Numbered from the stretch's first letter, positions 11,240 to 22,364 are shown. The stretch: 64,000 nt of DNA from Triatoma infestans (GCA_011037195.1 JAAEAF010002754.1:62001-126000); one strand, 5' to 3'. Numbers and translations: made by a program. Notes: generated from the sequence alone by a model not told the origin.

Positions 11240-11700
11240 CCAACGTATGAGGCATGTCCAGAACGGTGAATTATCTAGAAGTAATGTTGGAGTGGAATTA
11301 AAACAAGAAGTTGCAATGGAGATCTCATGCCGAGTCCTTAGCACGTACAGGCGAACGACTATTTCAAATGATGAAACCCCTAGCAGGAGTGAAGTGGGGC
11401 TCTACCCAAAATGTTCTTACCACGACTTACAAATCTTCATTAGACCAGCATTAGAGTATAGTAGCGAACTCCTAACAACTTCCTCTGGAGCAACAAAGAA
11501 CAATTCGATTTTGTTCAAAACCAAGCCCTGCGCATAATTACCGAAGGAGCCAAATCAACCCCCATCGCAGCAATGGAGTTCCAAACAAGGATTGAATGAA
11601 GTGTAAGGCCGTAGTGAAAAAATGCCTTAATTCGTGTGGAGAAATTACGAGGTTACACAGCAACCATTAGCGAGAATATATCGCTGCTTCGACCCACCTA
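11240..11700 (+). pseudogene. LINE relic, post-RT region
   Basis: Scattered frames encode pieces such as IRPALEYSSELL and the start of QALRIITEGAKS-like sequence, typical of the region after the RT catalytic core in Jockey/I-type LINEs. Frameshifts occur every 30-60 codons. GAGGCATGTCCAG at 11251 equals part of the mariner terminus at 11787, which may be chance or a lone terminus. Confidence 0.55.
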
Positions 11701-11786
11701 CAAACCCAAAAGACACTATTCCACTTCCTCTGAATACCATCACTGTGAGGTTCCAGTGCTCACAATAAGCCTGTAAAACGTTAATA

Positions 11787-12518
11787 CGAGGCATGTCCAG
11801 TAAGTAAGTGTACTGAATTTTTGTAGGTTACAAAAATTTTTATTTGAACAAAAAAATTACCTGGTTACATTAGTACATATATAAGCTATTTTTCGACATA
11901 GTCACCATTCCTCTCAATGCAGGTGGTGAACCGGGGTATTAATTTTTTGATGCCTTCCTCGAAGTAGTTTCCCGCCAACCCCTTCGTCCACTTCTCCACC
12001 TCCCCTTCACCTCCTCGTCGGTTGAAAACCTTTTTCCACCCATGTGCAGCTTCAGGGAGGTAAAGAGATAGTAATCTGAAGGTGCTAGGTCAGGGGAATG
12101 CGCGGGATGGTTCAGGACATCCCATTTAAACGAGGCAAGCAGTTCCTTCGTGGCGTTGGCCGTGTCTTTGTCGTGCAGCAGGCAGACTCCCTTTGTCAGC
12201 ATGCCTGTCCTTTTGTTCTGAATCGCCCTCCGCAATTTTTGTAAGGGTCTCACAGTATCTCTTTGTAAGGGGTCCCCTTGAGGCATATATTCAATTAAAA
12301 TTATGCTTATATACTTAAATGCATATATACTGAAAATTATGATTGACATTTTTCACGAAACATATTGTCGCGTCGACAGTTCTCAATGTACTGACCTCGA
12401 ACCGGTCTCGTTGCGGAGAGGAGGAATCAGGCTACACGACAGTGTAGCCAACATGTCGAAAACAAAATCCCCCCCAGCCGTGAGAGCCTCAGTACACTTA
12501 ATTACTGGACATGCCTCG
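11787..12518 (-). mobile_element. Mariner element, internally deleted
   Basis: The element is bounded by inverted termini CGAGGCATGTCCAGTAA at 11787 and TTACTGGACATGCCTCG ending at 12518, each next to the dinucleotide TA, the mariner target duplication. At 732 bp it is far shorter than the usual 1.3 kb. On the minus strand 11939-12349 encodes the C-terminal half of a mariner transposase: a degraded HDNA box (HDKDTAN), then SPDLAPSDYYLF with the last catalytic Asp, then GGKRFSTDEEV. The first catalytic Asp region is missing, so it cannot be active by itself. Confidence 0.9.
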
Positions 12519-12519
12519 T

Positions 12520-13027
12520 ACTTGCATACATCAACTACTTCTGCAAGGCATTGTAGTTGTTGTTTGCTAATTTACCCGCAGGGATGCCAACATCTCTGAA
12601 GATCTTCTACCTGCAGTGTTAAGGGAGCCCAGGGTTTCCTCCAAAGCATAACGCTAAAACAATTATGTTATTTTATTAAAAGGTAGTAGAATTAATCTAT
12701 AAAAATATTCTAAGACATTAACTTTTATTTGTTACTAAATAAATTAACAGACAAAACAACAGAATCAGTTCAGGAGCAAAATTTTAGTAAATAGAGTGAA
12801 CTTGATTTTTTTTTTAAATCTCACTATTTATTCTAAAAAAAAAAAGTAAATATTATTTTTTTATAACAATATGATAGTTCTAAAGAGTTTTGTAAAGAGA
12901 AATAAAATGTTGATTCAGTTGTATAAACTAAAAAATATCCTTGGGAATTAAACTATTTACAGCTAAAATGAAATGTTAAAAACAATACTCAAATACATAA
13001 TATTCTGACGTTTCTAATATTTCTATC
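12520..13027. other. No recognisable feature
   Basis: AT-rich. No copy of the gypsy LTR that starts at 18427 was found here by eye, although the gypsy 3' end should lie in this direction. Confidence 0.35.
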
Positions 13028-13338
13028 TTAATGTAGAGACAGTACTACACTCCAAATATTTAACCCTCTTATCTCAAATATATGTAAAATTAAATCTGGG
13101 AGGACATTAGCAGATATTCCATCCCAGTAAGTGGAAACAAGTTCTTTTTTATAGAATAGCGAGATATGGTTTTTATTTGTGGGTTTTGTAACGGCAGCGC
13201 GGAAGCTGCAGTTGAGTATGCTAGCCGTTGGCCTAACAGGAAACCATATAAACAGGGATCCGGGGTAAGAAGGAATGGAAGAATTATGGATCGGGAGGAG
13301 AAGTCTCGCCGTAGTTTCCCATCTTTTCCGAGTGCACA
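13028..13338 (-). other. Sequence downstream of gypsy integrase
   Basis: This stretch follows the integrase stop. It contains an open frame of about 103 codons starting inside the integrase end, without membrane segment, signal peptide or recognisable domain. I see no envelope gene. It may be the gypsy 3' untranslated region or genomic flank. Confidence 0.35.
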
Positions 13339-14418
13339 CTATGCTGGGTAAGGTTTTAAATCTTTGACATGCCAGATACCTAAATTCCTACCTTCCAAGT
13401 CCTCTACCTCAGCTATGATATCGGAGAGCATTCGAGTGATCCTAGCTTGCGTGTACTTGGGAGCGAGCTTGGCACTAAAATGGTGGCTCGCATCCGATAG
13501 GACCATATTTTGTTTCCAAACGATATCTCCAGCTTTATACTCCATGGATCTTCTTCTCAGATCGTAGTTCCTTCGACCCTTTTCATAGGCTCGGCCGAGT
13601 CTATCCTGGATCTCTTGGTATAGCAGTGGAAGCCTAGATATCTTCTCCAGATGGGCTTGCCTATCGACCTCAGGGACGCATAAGTGGTTAGGCATAGGAT
13701 CATAATCCTTTCCTGATCTTTTCAGTTCTCTTCCAAAATTGATGAACGCTGGGGTCATCCCGGTCGCTTCATGAACTGCGGTCTGGAGCGCGATCGACAA
13801 TTTCGCCAGATTTTTATCCCAATGCCTATGATTTCCCTTCACGTAGGAAGCCATCATGGTTTTTAGGACTCTATTTACCCGCTCCGTCGGGTTGGCTTGG
13901 GGATGGTACACAGCCATATACCAAGCAGTACACCCACATTCTTCCAACATGTGCTTGAATTCCCGGCTTTGAAATTGACTCCCATTGTCACAGATGATCC
14001 TCTGTGGAGCTCCGAACTTCAAGATTACCTGATCCTCTATAATAGCCGTTACCTTCTTCGCCGTAGCTTTTCGCATCGGTACCATAATGCTATATTTCGA
14101 GAAATAGTCCACCGCCACTAGAAATCGGTTTTGCTGAGAAAAGACGGGTAGTGGACCCATGATGTCCACGGAGACTATTTGCCAAGGCTGTGACACAAGC
14201 TTCTGTTCTCCCATCAGACCAGCGGGAGGGCGCTGAGTCGGCTTACACTCCTGGCAGATAGTACATCTGGCAACATAACGGGCCACATCCGCAGCCATAG
14301 CTGGCCAGTAATATTTTTCTTTCACCCTCTGCAGGGTTTTAAAACTCCCCAAGTGTCCAGAAAGGAGGCTGTCATGCATCTCTGATAGGATATCCATTCT
14401 TTGATCTTTGGGTACCAC
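13339..14418 (-). CDS. Ty3/gypsy integrase
   Basis: 359 continuous codons encode the integrase part of a Ty3/gypsy polyprotein, which joins element cDNA to host DNA. The zinc finger is complete (H15, H22, C52, C55). The DDE catalytic core is complete, with D85 in VDIMGPLP, D144 in ICDNGSQF and E179 in NPTERVNR, giving the expected D-35-E spacing. A C-terminal domain with a DIVWKQN segment follows. The frame opens at an internal Met because pol is broken just upstream at about 14420. The upstream neighbours are RNase H and RT in order. The integrity of this part suggests fairly recent insertion, though the full pol is not open. Confidence 0.93.
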   Translation of the reverse strand: MVPKDQRMDILSEMHDSLLSGHLGSFKTLQRVKEKYYWPAMAADVARYVARCTICQECKPTQRPPAGLMGEQKLVSQPWQIVSVDIMGPLPVFSQQNRFLVAVDYFSKYSIMVPMRKATAKKVTAIIEDQVILKFGAPQRIICDNGSQFQSREFKHMLEECGCTAWYMAVYHPQANPTERVNRVLKTMMASYVKGNHRHWDKNLAKLSIALQTAVHEATGMTPAFINFGRELKRSGKDYDPMPNHLCVPEVDRQAHLEKISRLPLLYQEIQDRLGRAYEKGRRNYDLRRRSMEYKAGDIVWKQNMVLSDASHHFSAKLAPKYTQARITRMLSDIIAEVEDLEGRNLGIWHVKDLKPYPA

Positions 14419-14445
14419 CAGCTTCCATTCCGATGGATCTCCAAG

Positions 14446-15209
14446 TTACTCAAGTGGGCCGTCCTTTACCCTGTTGAAGAGTTTCTTATTTTCCACAACT
14501 CTCCAGCTCGGATATCTTCCAGGTTTCCCCTTCACTTCTCGTAACATCTTCGAGTACCAAGAATCCACATCTTCAAATGAAAGATTTATGGCTTCAACGC
14601 ATTCTTCTGCTGCTCTGGATAATGCGTCGGCCGCTGTATTTTGTTTCCCCGGACGATGTTCCATGGTGAACTGGTATTGCTGTAATTTGATCGCCCACCT
14701 GGCCAATCTTCCCTGCGGGTCATTGAGATTCTTCAACCACAGGAGAGAATGATGGTCTGTGATTATGGTGAAGTGGTGAAGTTTACACCTTCCAGGTAAG
14801 GTCGAAATTTATTCACTGCCCATAGTACTGCCAAGCACTCCAACTCGGTTGCTGAAAAATTCTTTTCATTGCGAGTTAGCCCTCTGCTCGCAAAAGCTAT
14901 TGGTTTTTCTCCCTCTTCAAACTTTTGCGACAGAATAGCACCAAGCCCTGAAGTAGATGCGTCTGTCTGTAGAATGAAAGGACGACAGAAGACTGGGCAA
15001 GTCAGTATTGGTGCGGAGACCAAGACTTCCTTCAATTCCTTAACGGCCTGATCCTGTCTTTCTCCCCAACTCCATTTCTTGTTTTTCTTAAGCAGTTCTG
15101 TCAGCGGGGCACTAATCGTTGAGAAATGGGGCACAAATCTCCTATACCATGATGCGAGGCCTAAAAAGCGTCGCACTTGCTTGACCTTTTGTGGTTGAGG
15201 AAAATCCAA
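14446..15209 (-). pseudogene. Gypsy RNase H and connection region, frame-broken
   Basis: Two adjacent pieces. 15209-14763 carries the end of RT (RRFLGLASWYRRFV) and the RNase H start with TDASTSGLGAILSQ and an ATELECLAVLWA motif. 14736-14446 carries the RNase H end and tether, with EHRPGKQNTAADALSR. A frame shift near 14760 separates them, and a stop at 14446 cuts the link to integrase. Confidence 0.9.
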
Positions 15210-15217
15210 AATCGCTG

Positions 15218-16200
15218 CTACTTTTCTCGATCCACATGCAGTCCTTCCTTATCTACTACATATCCTGGGTACTTTAGCTCAGGCCTGCATACTTGTGCCT
15301 TATCCCAATTAACAGAGAGTCCTGCTCGTTGTAATCTTTGCAAAACCTGTTGTAGGGTTGCCAGATGTTCTTCAAAGGTCCTAGTTACCACCACTATGTC
15401 ATCAAGATAGACAAAAACTTTTGGCTCTAAGTCAGGTCCTAAAACTTGATCGATAAGACGCTGCCATGTCATCGGACTGTTATGTAGACCGAACGGCATC
15501 CTTACAAACTGAAAGAGTCGGCGTCCAGGTATCGTGAATGCTGTCTTCTCTCGATCTTTTGCAGCAACCTTTACTTGCCGATAGGCCGATTTTAGGTCCA
15601 GTGATGAAAGGTACTGAGCATCACGTAACCTGTCTAATATCTAGCTGATATAAGGTAGCAGATATGCATCACGCTTTGTGACCGCGTTCACCTTCCGGTA
15701 ATCTACACAGAAGGATACTTCCCATCTGGCTTCTTGACCACGACCACCGGTGAGGACCATGGGCTTTGGGAAGTCTCTACGATTCCTTCTTCCAACATCC
15801 TGTCCAGTTCTTCATTCATTGCTGCCTGGATGACCGGTGAGATGGGGTAGTATCTTTGCTTGATCGGGAGGCTGTCCCCAGTATTAATGGTATGCTCGAT
15901 CAAGTTGGTACCCTGTAATGAGGATGGAGTCGCTGCCTTCCACTTCTTTAGAAATCGAAGTACCTCCTCTTTCTGCTCATATGAAAGATGTGGGCGTCCA
16001 ATCAACGCTGCTGACACTTGATTAGTAGCTACTACTTTAACGTTGGACTGAAAAGACCAAGTCTGATTCTTAATATCAGGGATCAAACTCATCGCCGACC
16101 AAAAGTCTATCCCCAGGATGATGTCATGAACTATGGATGGCACCACCAGAAAGTCTATCAACTTGACCTTCCCTGCCAAGTTAACTGGCAACTCTATCAA
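15218..16200 (-). pseudogene. Gypsy reverse transcriptase, frame-broken
   Basis: 16200-15703 holds the protease C-terminal linker and RT N-terminus (EGIVETSQSPWSSPVVVVKK). The segment 15702-15500 changes frame and includes a stop near 15642. 15499-15218 holds the catalytic core with MPFGLHNSPMTWQ and YLDDIVVV. At least two frame changes interrupt it, so no continuous polymerase can be read. Confidence 0.9.
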
Positions 16201-16289
16201 GCCTAAAACTTTAAAGAAGACCCGTCGGCCACTCTTACCTTCGGTAGGTCTCCCTTCCTTAACTTAGAGCCTAAACTTTGGAGTTTCTC

Positions 16290-16556
16290 CTATCCTGGAC
16301 CACCTATTAAGGAGTGGCTGGCTCCGGAATCTAATAGTCCGAGGAACGATATTCCCAAGATAGAAACCTGGACATGTGGTCTATCATCCTTTGGCTTTGT
16401 TGCATGTAGTAATGGCCGGCTAACCTGCTTCCCACTCAAAAAGTTTGCAACAACAGCTAGCCACTCTCTCCACTCCTGATCAGATGTGGACGTAGTTGGG
16501 CGAATCGAATTCTGTCCACTCATACTCGACCGCCTTCCTCGTTTCCCGATTGACAT
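16290..16556 (-). pseudogene. Gypsy protease region
   Basis: The frame overlaps the end of gag by 37 bases, consistent with a frame change between gag and pol. It encodes an aspartic protease start with the catalytic LLDSGASHSLIG. It stops at 16290, before the flap region, and the pol frame resumes by 16200. Confidence 0.85.
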
Positions 16557-17833
16557 ACACAGTCTTGTCTTGGCTTCTTACATTTCCCGCACTTTTCCTT
16601 CTTGGGATTGGTAGGGCATACTCTAGAAACATGGCCAAACTGTTGGCAGCTCCAACACCTAATTGTATCTCTTGAATTGATTCTCGGATTTGCCCCTTTG
16701 GTTGGTACTGAGATATTCATGACTGTGCTAGCTTTATATGATCTTGACGGTCTTGATCTCCTATATGCAAGGTCAGGCTCCATCATTCCCTGTGTCGGGG
16801 GCTCTTCATATCGAGACGCCATAGTTGATCCGATTTCGAGTTTCCTCAAAACTTTCTCAAGTTCTTCAATTGTGTTGAAGGTGGTAAGTGGAATCAAAGC
16901 TTGATATTCTTTCTTTACGTTCCGCTGAATAATGGCTAACTTTTCTTCTTCCGAAGGAGGTCTCGCAAGACGGGAAAACAACCCTTCCATCCTGGCAATA
17001 TATACCGTTGAAGTCTCTTCCGATCCTTGAGTGCGCTTCCTAATTTCCTCCATTAGCCGATATTCATAATCTAAATCCAAAAATGCGTAGCGTAATTGCT
17101 GGATTAAATCATCCCAGGATCTCATTTTATTCCGTTTCGCGCGGTACCATATTGAAGCAGTTCCTTTGAACAGGTCGCTGGCTGATCTAAACTTCTCTTC
17201 TTTGGAAATTCCTCGTGATAGTCTACAGTCCTCAACTTCCGCCAAGAAAGCACATAGGGTTTGTTCTGGGTTATCACCTGAATAAGATAATCCCCACTTG
17301 TATAATCTAAGGTCCCGCGAAGGTCTCGGTTCATTAAGGTTCGATCCGGATTCCTCAGAAGCACGGTTGACTGTCTCAACATCTGCTGGCAATTCAAAGT
17401 CCACCGATTGAACTGGTTGGTTAGGACGTGCCGAAGGCCTCTCCAACTGGGAGTGCTGTGGTCTCTCTAAGCCTTTCCCCAATTCTCCCAGCAGTGCTGA
17501 CTGACATTGAGCTTCTTCAATGGCAAGGTCCCAATCCTTTTTCAATTCCCCAGTGGTCACTATCCGGCCTAATCTGTCTTTCACATGTTGAAGACGAGTG
17601 CCAATGTCATCGATCACTTCCAAATTGCTCTTAATAATCAATAACTTCTTCTGGCAAAGACTCAACTCATCGTCCGCAGATAATTTGCTATTAATATCAT
17701 AACTGGGCAGAGTCTTGGAATTTAAAGCCTTACTTAATCTTTTCCGCAATTCAGGAACAGAACCCTCACCTGGCATGCCCCTAATAAATAGTTCATAAGA
17801 CAATTCGTCTTTGAGAAGTCGAAAAACATCCAT
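16520..17833 (-). CDS. Ty3/gypsy Gag polyprotein
   Basis: 437 continuous codons from an ATG that opens MDVFRLLKDELSYE. It contains a central retrotransposon Gag domain (about residues 190-330) and, near the C-terminus, a CCHC zinc knuckle CWSCQQFGHVSRVC with C-x2-C-x4-H-x4-C spacing. A second Cys cluster, CGKCKKPRQDCVC, follows. The product packages element RNA. The same start (MDVYRLLKDE) occurs in the relic at 52-53.5 kb, so at least two copies of this family lie in the window. The start is supported by that conservation. Confidence 0.92.
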   Translation of the reverse strand: MDVFRLLKDELSYELFIRGMPGEGSVPELRKRLSKALNSKTLPSYDINSKLSADDELSLCQKKLLIIKSNLEVIDDIGTRLQHVKDRLGRIVTTGELKKDWDLAIEEAQCQSALLGELGKGLERPQHSQLERPSARPNQPVQSVDFELPADVETVNRASEESGSNLNEPRPSRDLRLYKWGLSYSGDNPEQTLCAFLAEVEDCRLSRGISKEEKFRSASDLFKGTASIWYRAKRNKMRSWDDLIQQLRYAFLDLDYEYRLMEEIRKRTQGSEETSTVYIARMEGLFSRLARPPSEEEKLAIIQRNVKKEYQALIPLTTFNTIEELEKVLRKLEIGSTMASRYEEPPTQGMMEPDLAYRRSRPSRSYKASTVMNISVPTKGANPRINSRDTIRCWSCQQFGHVSRVCPTNPKKEKCGKCKKPRQDCVCQSGNEEGGRV

Positions 17834-18426
17834 TTTTATTTAATTTCTATTTTCTATATTTTCATACAAAAAAAAATTATTACCAAATAAATAAAAATTC
17901 TCCAGAAATTAGAATCGATGTAACTCCCAAAAAAAATGTAGTTAGGGGAAAAATTTACTTTTAGGACAACAAAAAAACAAAAAAAATTACTTAAAAATAA
18001 TGATGTCTACCTTAAATTAAATTGATTAAATATATACAAATATACAAAATATTCAGAAGTAAAAAATTGTGAAAAATAAATAACATATATAGCAATTACT
18101 TTCCCCGTAAAGTCAAAACAACAATAAGTATTTGATTCTGTCAAAAATAATCTTCTTTTTTTATCCAATCAAATTTACTTTCATTTACTATTTACTATTT
18201 TAACCCTGTACTTAAATTATATTAATCCCAACAGTAATAAATACCAACTAATATTACTAGGACTGACCCAAGTACGTTCATAAAATATTCAAAAAGTAAT
18301 AAATAATCTATTTTAGAAAAACGTACAAAACAAATAATTTAATCACTTAATGCCCAGAAATTATTCCTCTTATAAAAATTTGCCACTTACCCTTATAATC
18401 GAGCCCCACGTTGGTTGGGCCAATTT
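17834..18426 (-). other. Gypsy 5' leader with putative primer binding site
   Basis: AT-rich untranslated leader on the minus strand. Just inside the LTR edge it reads, on the minus strand, TTGGCCCAACCAACGTGGGG, resembling the TGGCGCCCAACGTGGGG type of primer binding site with a small insertion. The tRNA is not assigned. Confidence 0.6.
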
Positions 18427-18800
18427 TGTTACACTAAATTTTCTCCCTTAGTGTATACATACTCAAGTGCCCCGGCTAGACTACCGTGGAGACGGGCTGG
18501 GTTCATAGGGTTTCCCAAATGAATAAATAAAACTGTGCTGGAAAGGAATAATAGGACAAAAATACCTGTATATATATATAAAAAAAGAAAAAGAGAACCA
18601 AATAAATATAGGTAAAGAGAAAAGGAAAATTGGGCGCCACGCTGTTTAAAAGTCAATTATGCATAAATTAAAATTGGGAAAGGAAAAAACAAGAAAAGAA
18701 ATCAGAAAATTACTCACGGTAACAGCGAACCGTAGAGCTGAATAGGTAATCAGTACACCGCTGTGCTGCTATCTCTGGTCAGAAATAAACATATCAGGGT
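18427..18800 (-). repeat. Putative gypsy 5' LTR, inner part
   Basis: On the plus strand the LTR edge reads TGTTACAC at 18427, directly next to the leader. The outer boundary was not fixed. No second copy was found left of the integrase, so the element may lack its 3' LTR or the two have diverged. Confidence 0.45.
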
Positions 18801-19800
18801 AAAATGTAGCTACATACATATACGCATTTATTTCAAAGAACACTTTGTATATTCATGAAACTCCAGTCTACAATTTATAACAAAAAAAAAAAAATTAACG
18901 TATATGCTATTCCGGGCCCTGGAAATAGATAGAAATTAAAACAAAATACCTCCACTTTTAAACTAGAAGAACTAATTACACAAAAAAATATATGAATTAA
19001 ACTAAAAAAAAACAAACACTTTAGCTATCATATTTTTCGATTGCTCATTCTATATTTTTTTGCTGGTATTACATTGTATAGACCAAGTTTTTTTTGTTTT
19101 GTTTTTTTGCATTAGCTGTTAGGCCACTCACTAGTCACTATATTATTCTATAAATGAAAAAACTTCATCGTCAAATATCCAACATACCCACCTCCAAACA
19201 TCCAGCTACAGCACCTTTATTTCTATTCCATAATTTATACCTTGTTTATAAGGATACTCATTAATAAACATCCAATCAGTCATATTACATTCATACATTC
19301 ACACGCTTAGTTGCATTCATATCATCTTCAAATCTCATACCATTAAATACTCACATCCCAATAAATACATTCATTCTAATAATTTCACACAACTAAAATA
19401 ACAAGTACCCATGGTGGAGTTCTCGATATTCCTCACACCTCTAATTCCTAACCTAAATTAAATTTGTACACTATTTTTACATAAGATTCACTCTCACATT
19501 CACACTATGCCGGATTAGCGTATCCCTGTTTTATTTATTTTGAATTCTGAACAACGTTCAATCTATATAATATTTTATTTAATTTTTTTTTACTTCCTAA
19601 ATTTAAGGTGTTTTTGTACCAATAATTTATCAATTCTCCTTATTGCCGAATATCTTATTCCCAGATTTTCACAAAGGCTTTATTAACTTTTTATTCTTGC
19701 TATGTTTTTCAATAGTTCCTTTATTATAATACATAATACAGTCTTGTGTAGCCATCCTTCATCTGTTATGTGTATGACAACTGATGTAAAACAGTAATAA
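18801..19800. other. AT-rich stretch, outer LTR or flank
   Basis: Low-complexity AT-rich DNA with A and T homopolymers. It may contain the remaining outer part of the gypsy LTR. No gene is seen. Confidence 0.35.
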
Positions 19801-19810
19801 ATAAAATTTA

Positions 19811-20799
19811 AAAAAATCTGGTGTGAAACACTCACACAACTTTCTCTTACTTCAGTTTTAAAAATTGTAATTGACAAATTGTATAGTTTGTTTACCAAAT
19901 TTGATGAAATTCGTTGGAGTTCCGGTTTACTTATTTTCTTGAACTCGGAATATTGGACATCTATTTATTTATAATTGATTTTGTTTGGATGGTAGGATTG
20001 TATAATCAACTATGATAGCACTTTAGAGGAAATCTAACTCCACCTCTCCCCCAAAAAGGGCCCTTAAATGAATTTTTCCAGAGATGTTCCAGAGATGTTT
20101 TAAATAAAAGTTGTAGATCTTTGCATGAGTAGTTGATATTCAAAGTTTAAAGGAAATCGTCCGAGCTATTTTTGAGAAACTTGCAAGAAAGTAAAAAAAT
20201 ATACCAGAAAACTGAAAAATACATTTTAGTAAAAATCGCACTTCCGGTCATCTGATTTTTTTTCAAACTCGGAATTTCAACAACACATTTAATTCTAATT
20301 AATATTGTTTAGATGATAGAATTGTACAGTAAACTGAAATAGGACTTTAGAGGCCAACCCACCACCCCGCTCCCCTAAAAGTGCCCTTGAATGCATTTTA
20401 CCGGAGAAATATTTCAAATAAAAATTGTAGATCTTTGTAAGGTAGTTGATATAACAAGTTTAAAGAAAATCGTTAGAGCCATTTTTGAGAAAACTGCAAA
20501 AAAGGGAAAAAAACATTTAGTAAAGCGGTACTTCCGATCGAAGAATTTCGATCGCTGGCCTACTGTCGGATCCCATAGAGATACCAAAACGGAATATTAA
20601 GTTTAAACTTTCTACGATTTTTCGTTTTTGAGCTGTGCCGTTCACATACATACATACATACATAGACCATTTGCTAAAAACCACTTTTTTGGACTCAGGG
20701 GACTTCAAAACGGATATTTCCGGTGAAAACTCGTTATCGATAATTTGACACGAATACAATACTTCCTCTTACTAGAGGAGTAAGAGAAAGTTAAAAAAA
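19811..20799 (+). repeat. Dispersed repeat family A, full-length copy
   Basis: This is the clearest copy. AACTTTCTCTTACT at 19838-19851 and its exact reverse complement at 20779-20792 form 14-bp terminal inverted repeats, preceded by AAAAAATCTGGTGTGAAAC. Two internal sub-repeats of roughly 290 bases each contain AATTTTTCCAGAGATG-like, AAATAAAAGTTGTAGATC and AAATCGT(C/T)(C/A)GAGC phrases. A unique 3' block has TTTTTCGTTTTTGAGCTG, GACTCAGGGGAC and TTTCCGGTGAAAACTCG. It has no coding capacity. Confidence 0.8.
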
Positions 20800-20929
20800 A
20801 AACTTGTATAGCTCGGCAACTTAGTTCTAGCACACAATGTGCTGTTAAGCTCCGCCCATTACCAAAGCTTTCCAATAGCTGTGACGTCATTTGACTCCGC
20901 CTACAGGTTCCACAACTAAGTTGACACAG

Positions 20930-21556
20930 GTGACGCTAGCGAGAAGGGCAGATGAGGACTTGGGGGATCTGGGCCTTCGGCGGGGGTCCAGGGAGGACTA
21001 GTCTGTAGCCAAAAGCTGCGTCACGTATAGTAAGGTAAAGTGGGCAATTAACCACTTTAAACCATTTAAGTCACCAGGACCTGACGGAATCTTCCCTGCC
21101 TTGTTACAGAAGGGCGGGGAAACCCTTACTCCTATACTATGCAGGCTGATGAGAGCATGTCTGGCTCTCAACCATGTTCCTAGAACATGGAGGTCTGTAA
21201 GAGTGCTATTTATACCGAAGCCTGGGCAGAGAACGCATTCCCAGGCTAAGGCATATAGACCGATCAGTCTTTCCTCATTTATGTTGAAAGTTCTGGAAAA
21301 ACTGGTGGACCTGCAAATTAGAGAGGTGGTGCTGGGGCGATATCCTCTGCACCCCGCACAGCATGCCTACCAGTCGGGGAAATCCTGTGAGTCGGCTCTC
21401 CACTCTCTTGTTGGAGAGCTGGAGGTGTCGGTACATGGCAGGGAAACAGCGGCGGGTGTGTTCTTGGACATTGAGGGAGCGTTCAGCAACACGACCTTCT
21501 GCCTTATTACTCAGGCGTTAGAAAGGCGCGGTGTCAGTAGACCCATTGTTAGATGG
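20930..21556 (+). pseudogene. LOA/R1-type LINE reverse transcriptase, N-terminal part
   Basis: From about 21008 the frame encodes KPFKSPGPDGIFPALL, AYRPISLSSFMLKVLEKL and the RT motif A region FLDIEGAFSNT. It is interrupted at 21556 by an 808-bp insertion after RPIVRW and resumes at 22383. The endonuclease and any first open frame are absent, so the LINE is 5'-truncated. RT would copy LINE RNA at a nicked target. Confidence 0.9.
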
Positions 21557-22364
21557 CGTAGGTACGTGGCGTTACCATCGCCCATCTATCAGATGCAATC
21601 AGCCACTGGCTCTCCAGGTTGGGGAAAATTTGGCGTAGGTATGTGGCGACACCATCGCCAACCCTCCAGGGTGCAATCAGCCTCTGGCTCTCTAGGTCGG
21701 GAGCCAGTCTTCCCCTCCCCTCCCTCGACTATCCTTCTTCCTTCCCCCCTTGCTGGGTTACCAGCAAGGATTCCTAGGTTACTGCACCTCTGTCCTTGAG
21801 GCACTGGACAGAAATCAGTAGATGGAAGGTAACCATCGGGTGTGCGATCAGTCACACTATACTCGGCATCGAGTATGAAATACTGAACTACGGGCGCAAG
21901 CAGCGTCGATTTCCAAGCCCAATTGCTTGCAATTGAGGTCGGATTCGTAGTGGTCGTGGTTTAAACACTAATTCCAATGACTTCGGTTATGAGTTGAGCG
22001 GGAAGAGACCCGCAATATAAAATAAACCCCGGTGCCAGCCCGTAGCTGGAAGTGCACTTGCTAGATGTGCGCGGTCCACCAGAGCTTGCTAGAGTGCCTT
22101 CTCCAGCTTCTGGTAGTGGAGTGTCACCACTCTGCGCGCTGGTTGAGCGTATCTCAACCTGCCCTTAAATGGCTCAAGCGGGGGAGTGCCCGGGGAGGCA
22201 CTTCTACCACGGCGAGGCGCACTCCAGCCTCTCGTGGTAGTGACACCACTCTCTTATAAAACGACCTCGTGCTTGCACGGGGGGACCGGTATACCCCACG
22301 AGGGTAGGAACGGTCCTTAAAAATCCCTTAGTACCAAAATGGGAACAGGATAAACAGGGAAAAC
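21557..22364 (+). mobile_element. 808-bp non-autonomous retroposon with 18-bp TSD
   Basis: The host LINE sequence AGACCCATTGTTAGATGG occurs at 21539-21556 and again at 22365-22382, exactly flanking this segment and interrupting the RT gene between adjacent codons. The first 150 bases hold two copies of a ~77-bp unit beginning CGTAGGTACGTGGCG and CGTAGGTATGTGGCG. The 3' end is purine-rich (GGGAACAGGATAAACAGGG). No long frame or RT motif is present. I infer a short internally deleted LINE derivative or SINE-like element with 5' tandem repeats. Confidence 0.88.

Noticed and set aside
13028..13339. Possible envelope gene after the gypsy integrase
   Set aside because: About 103 codons without signal peptide, cleavage site or membrane anchor; it overlaps the integrase end and looks fortuitous.
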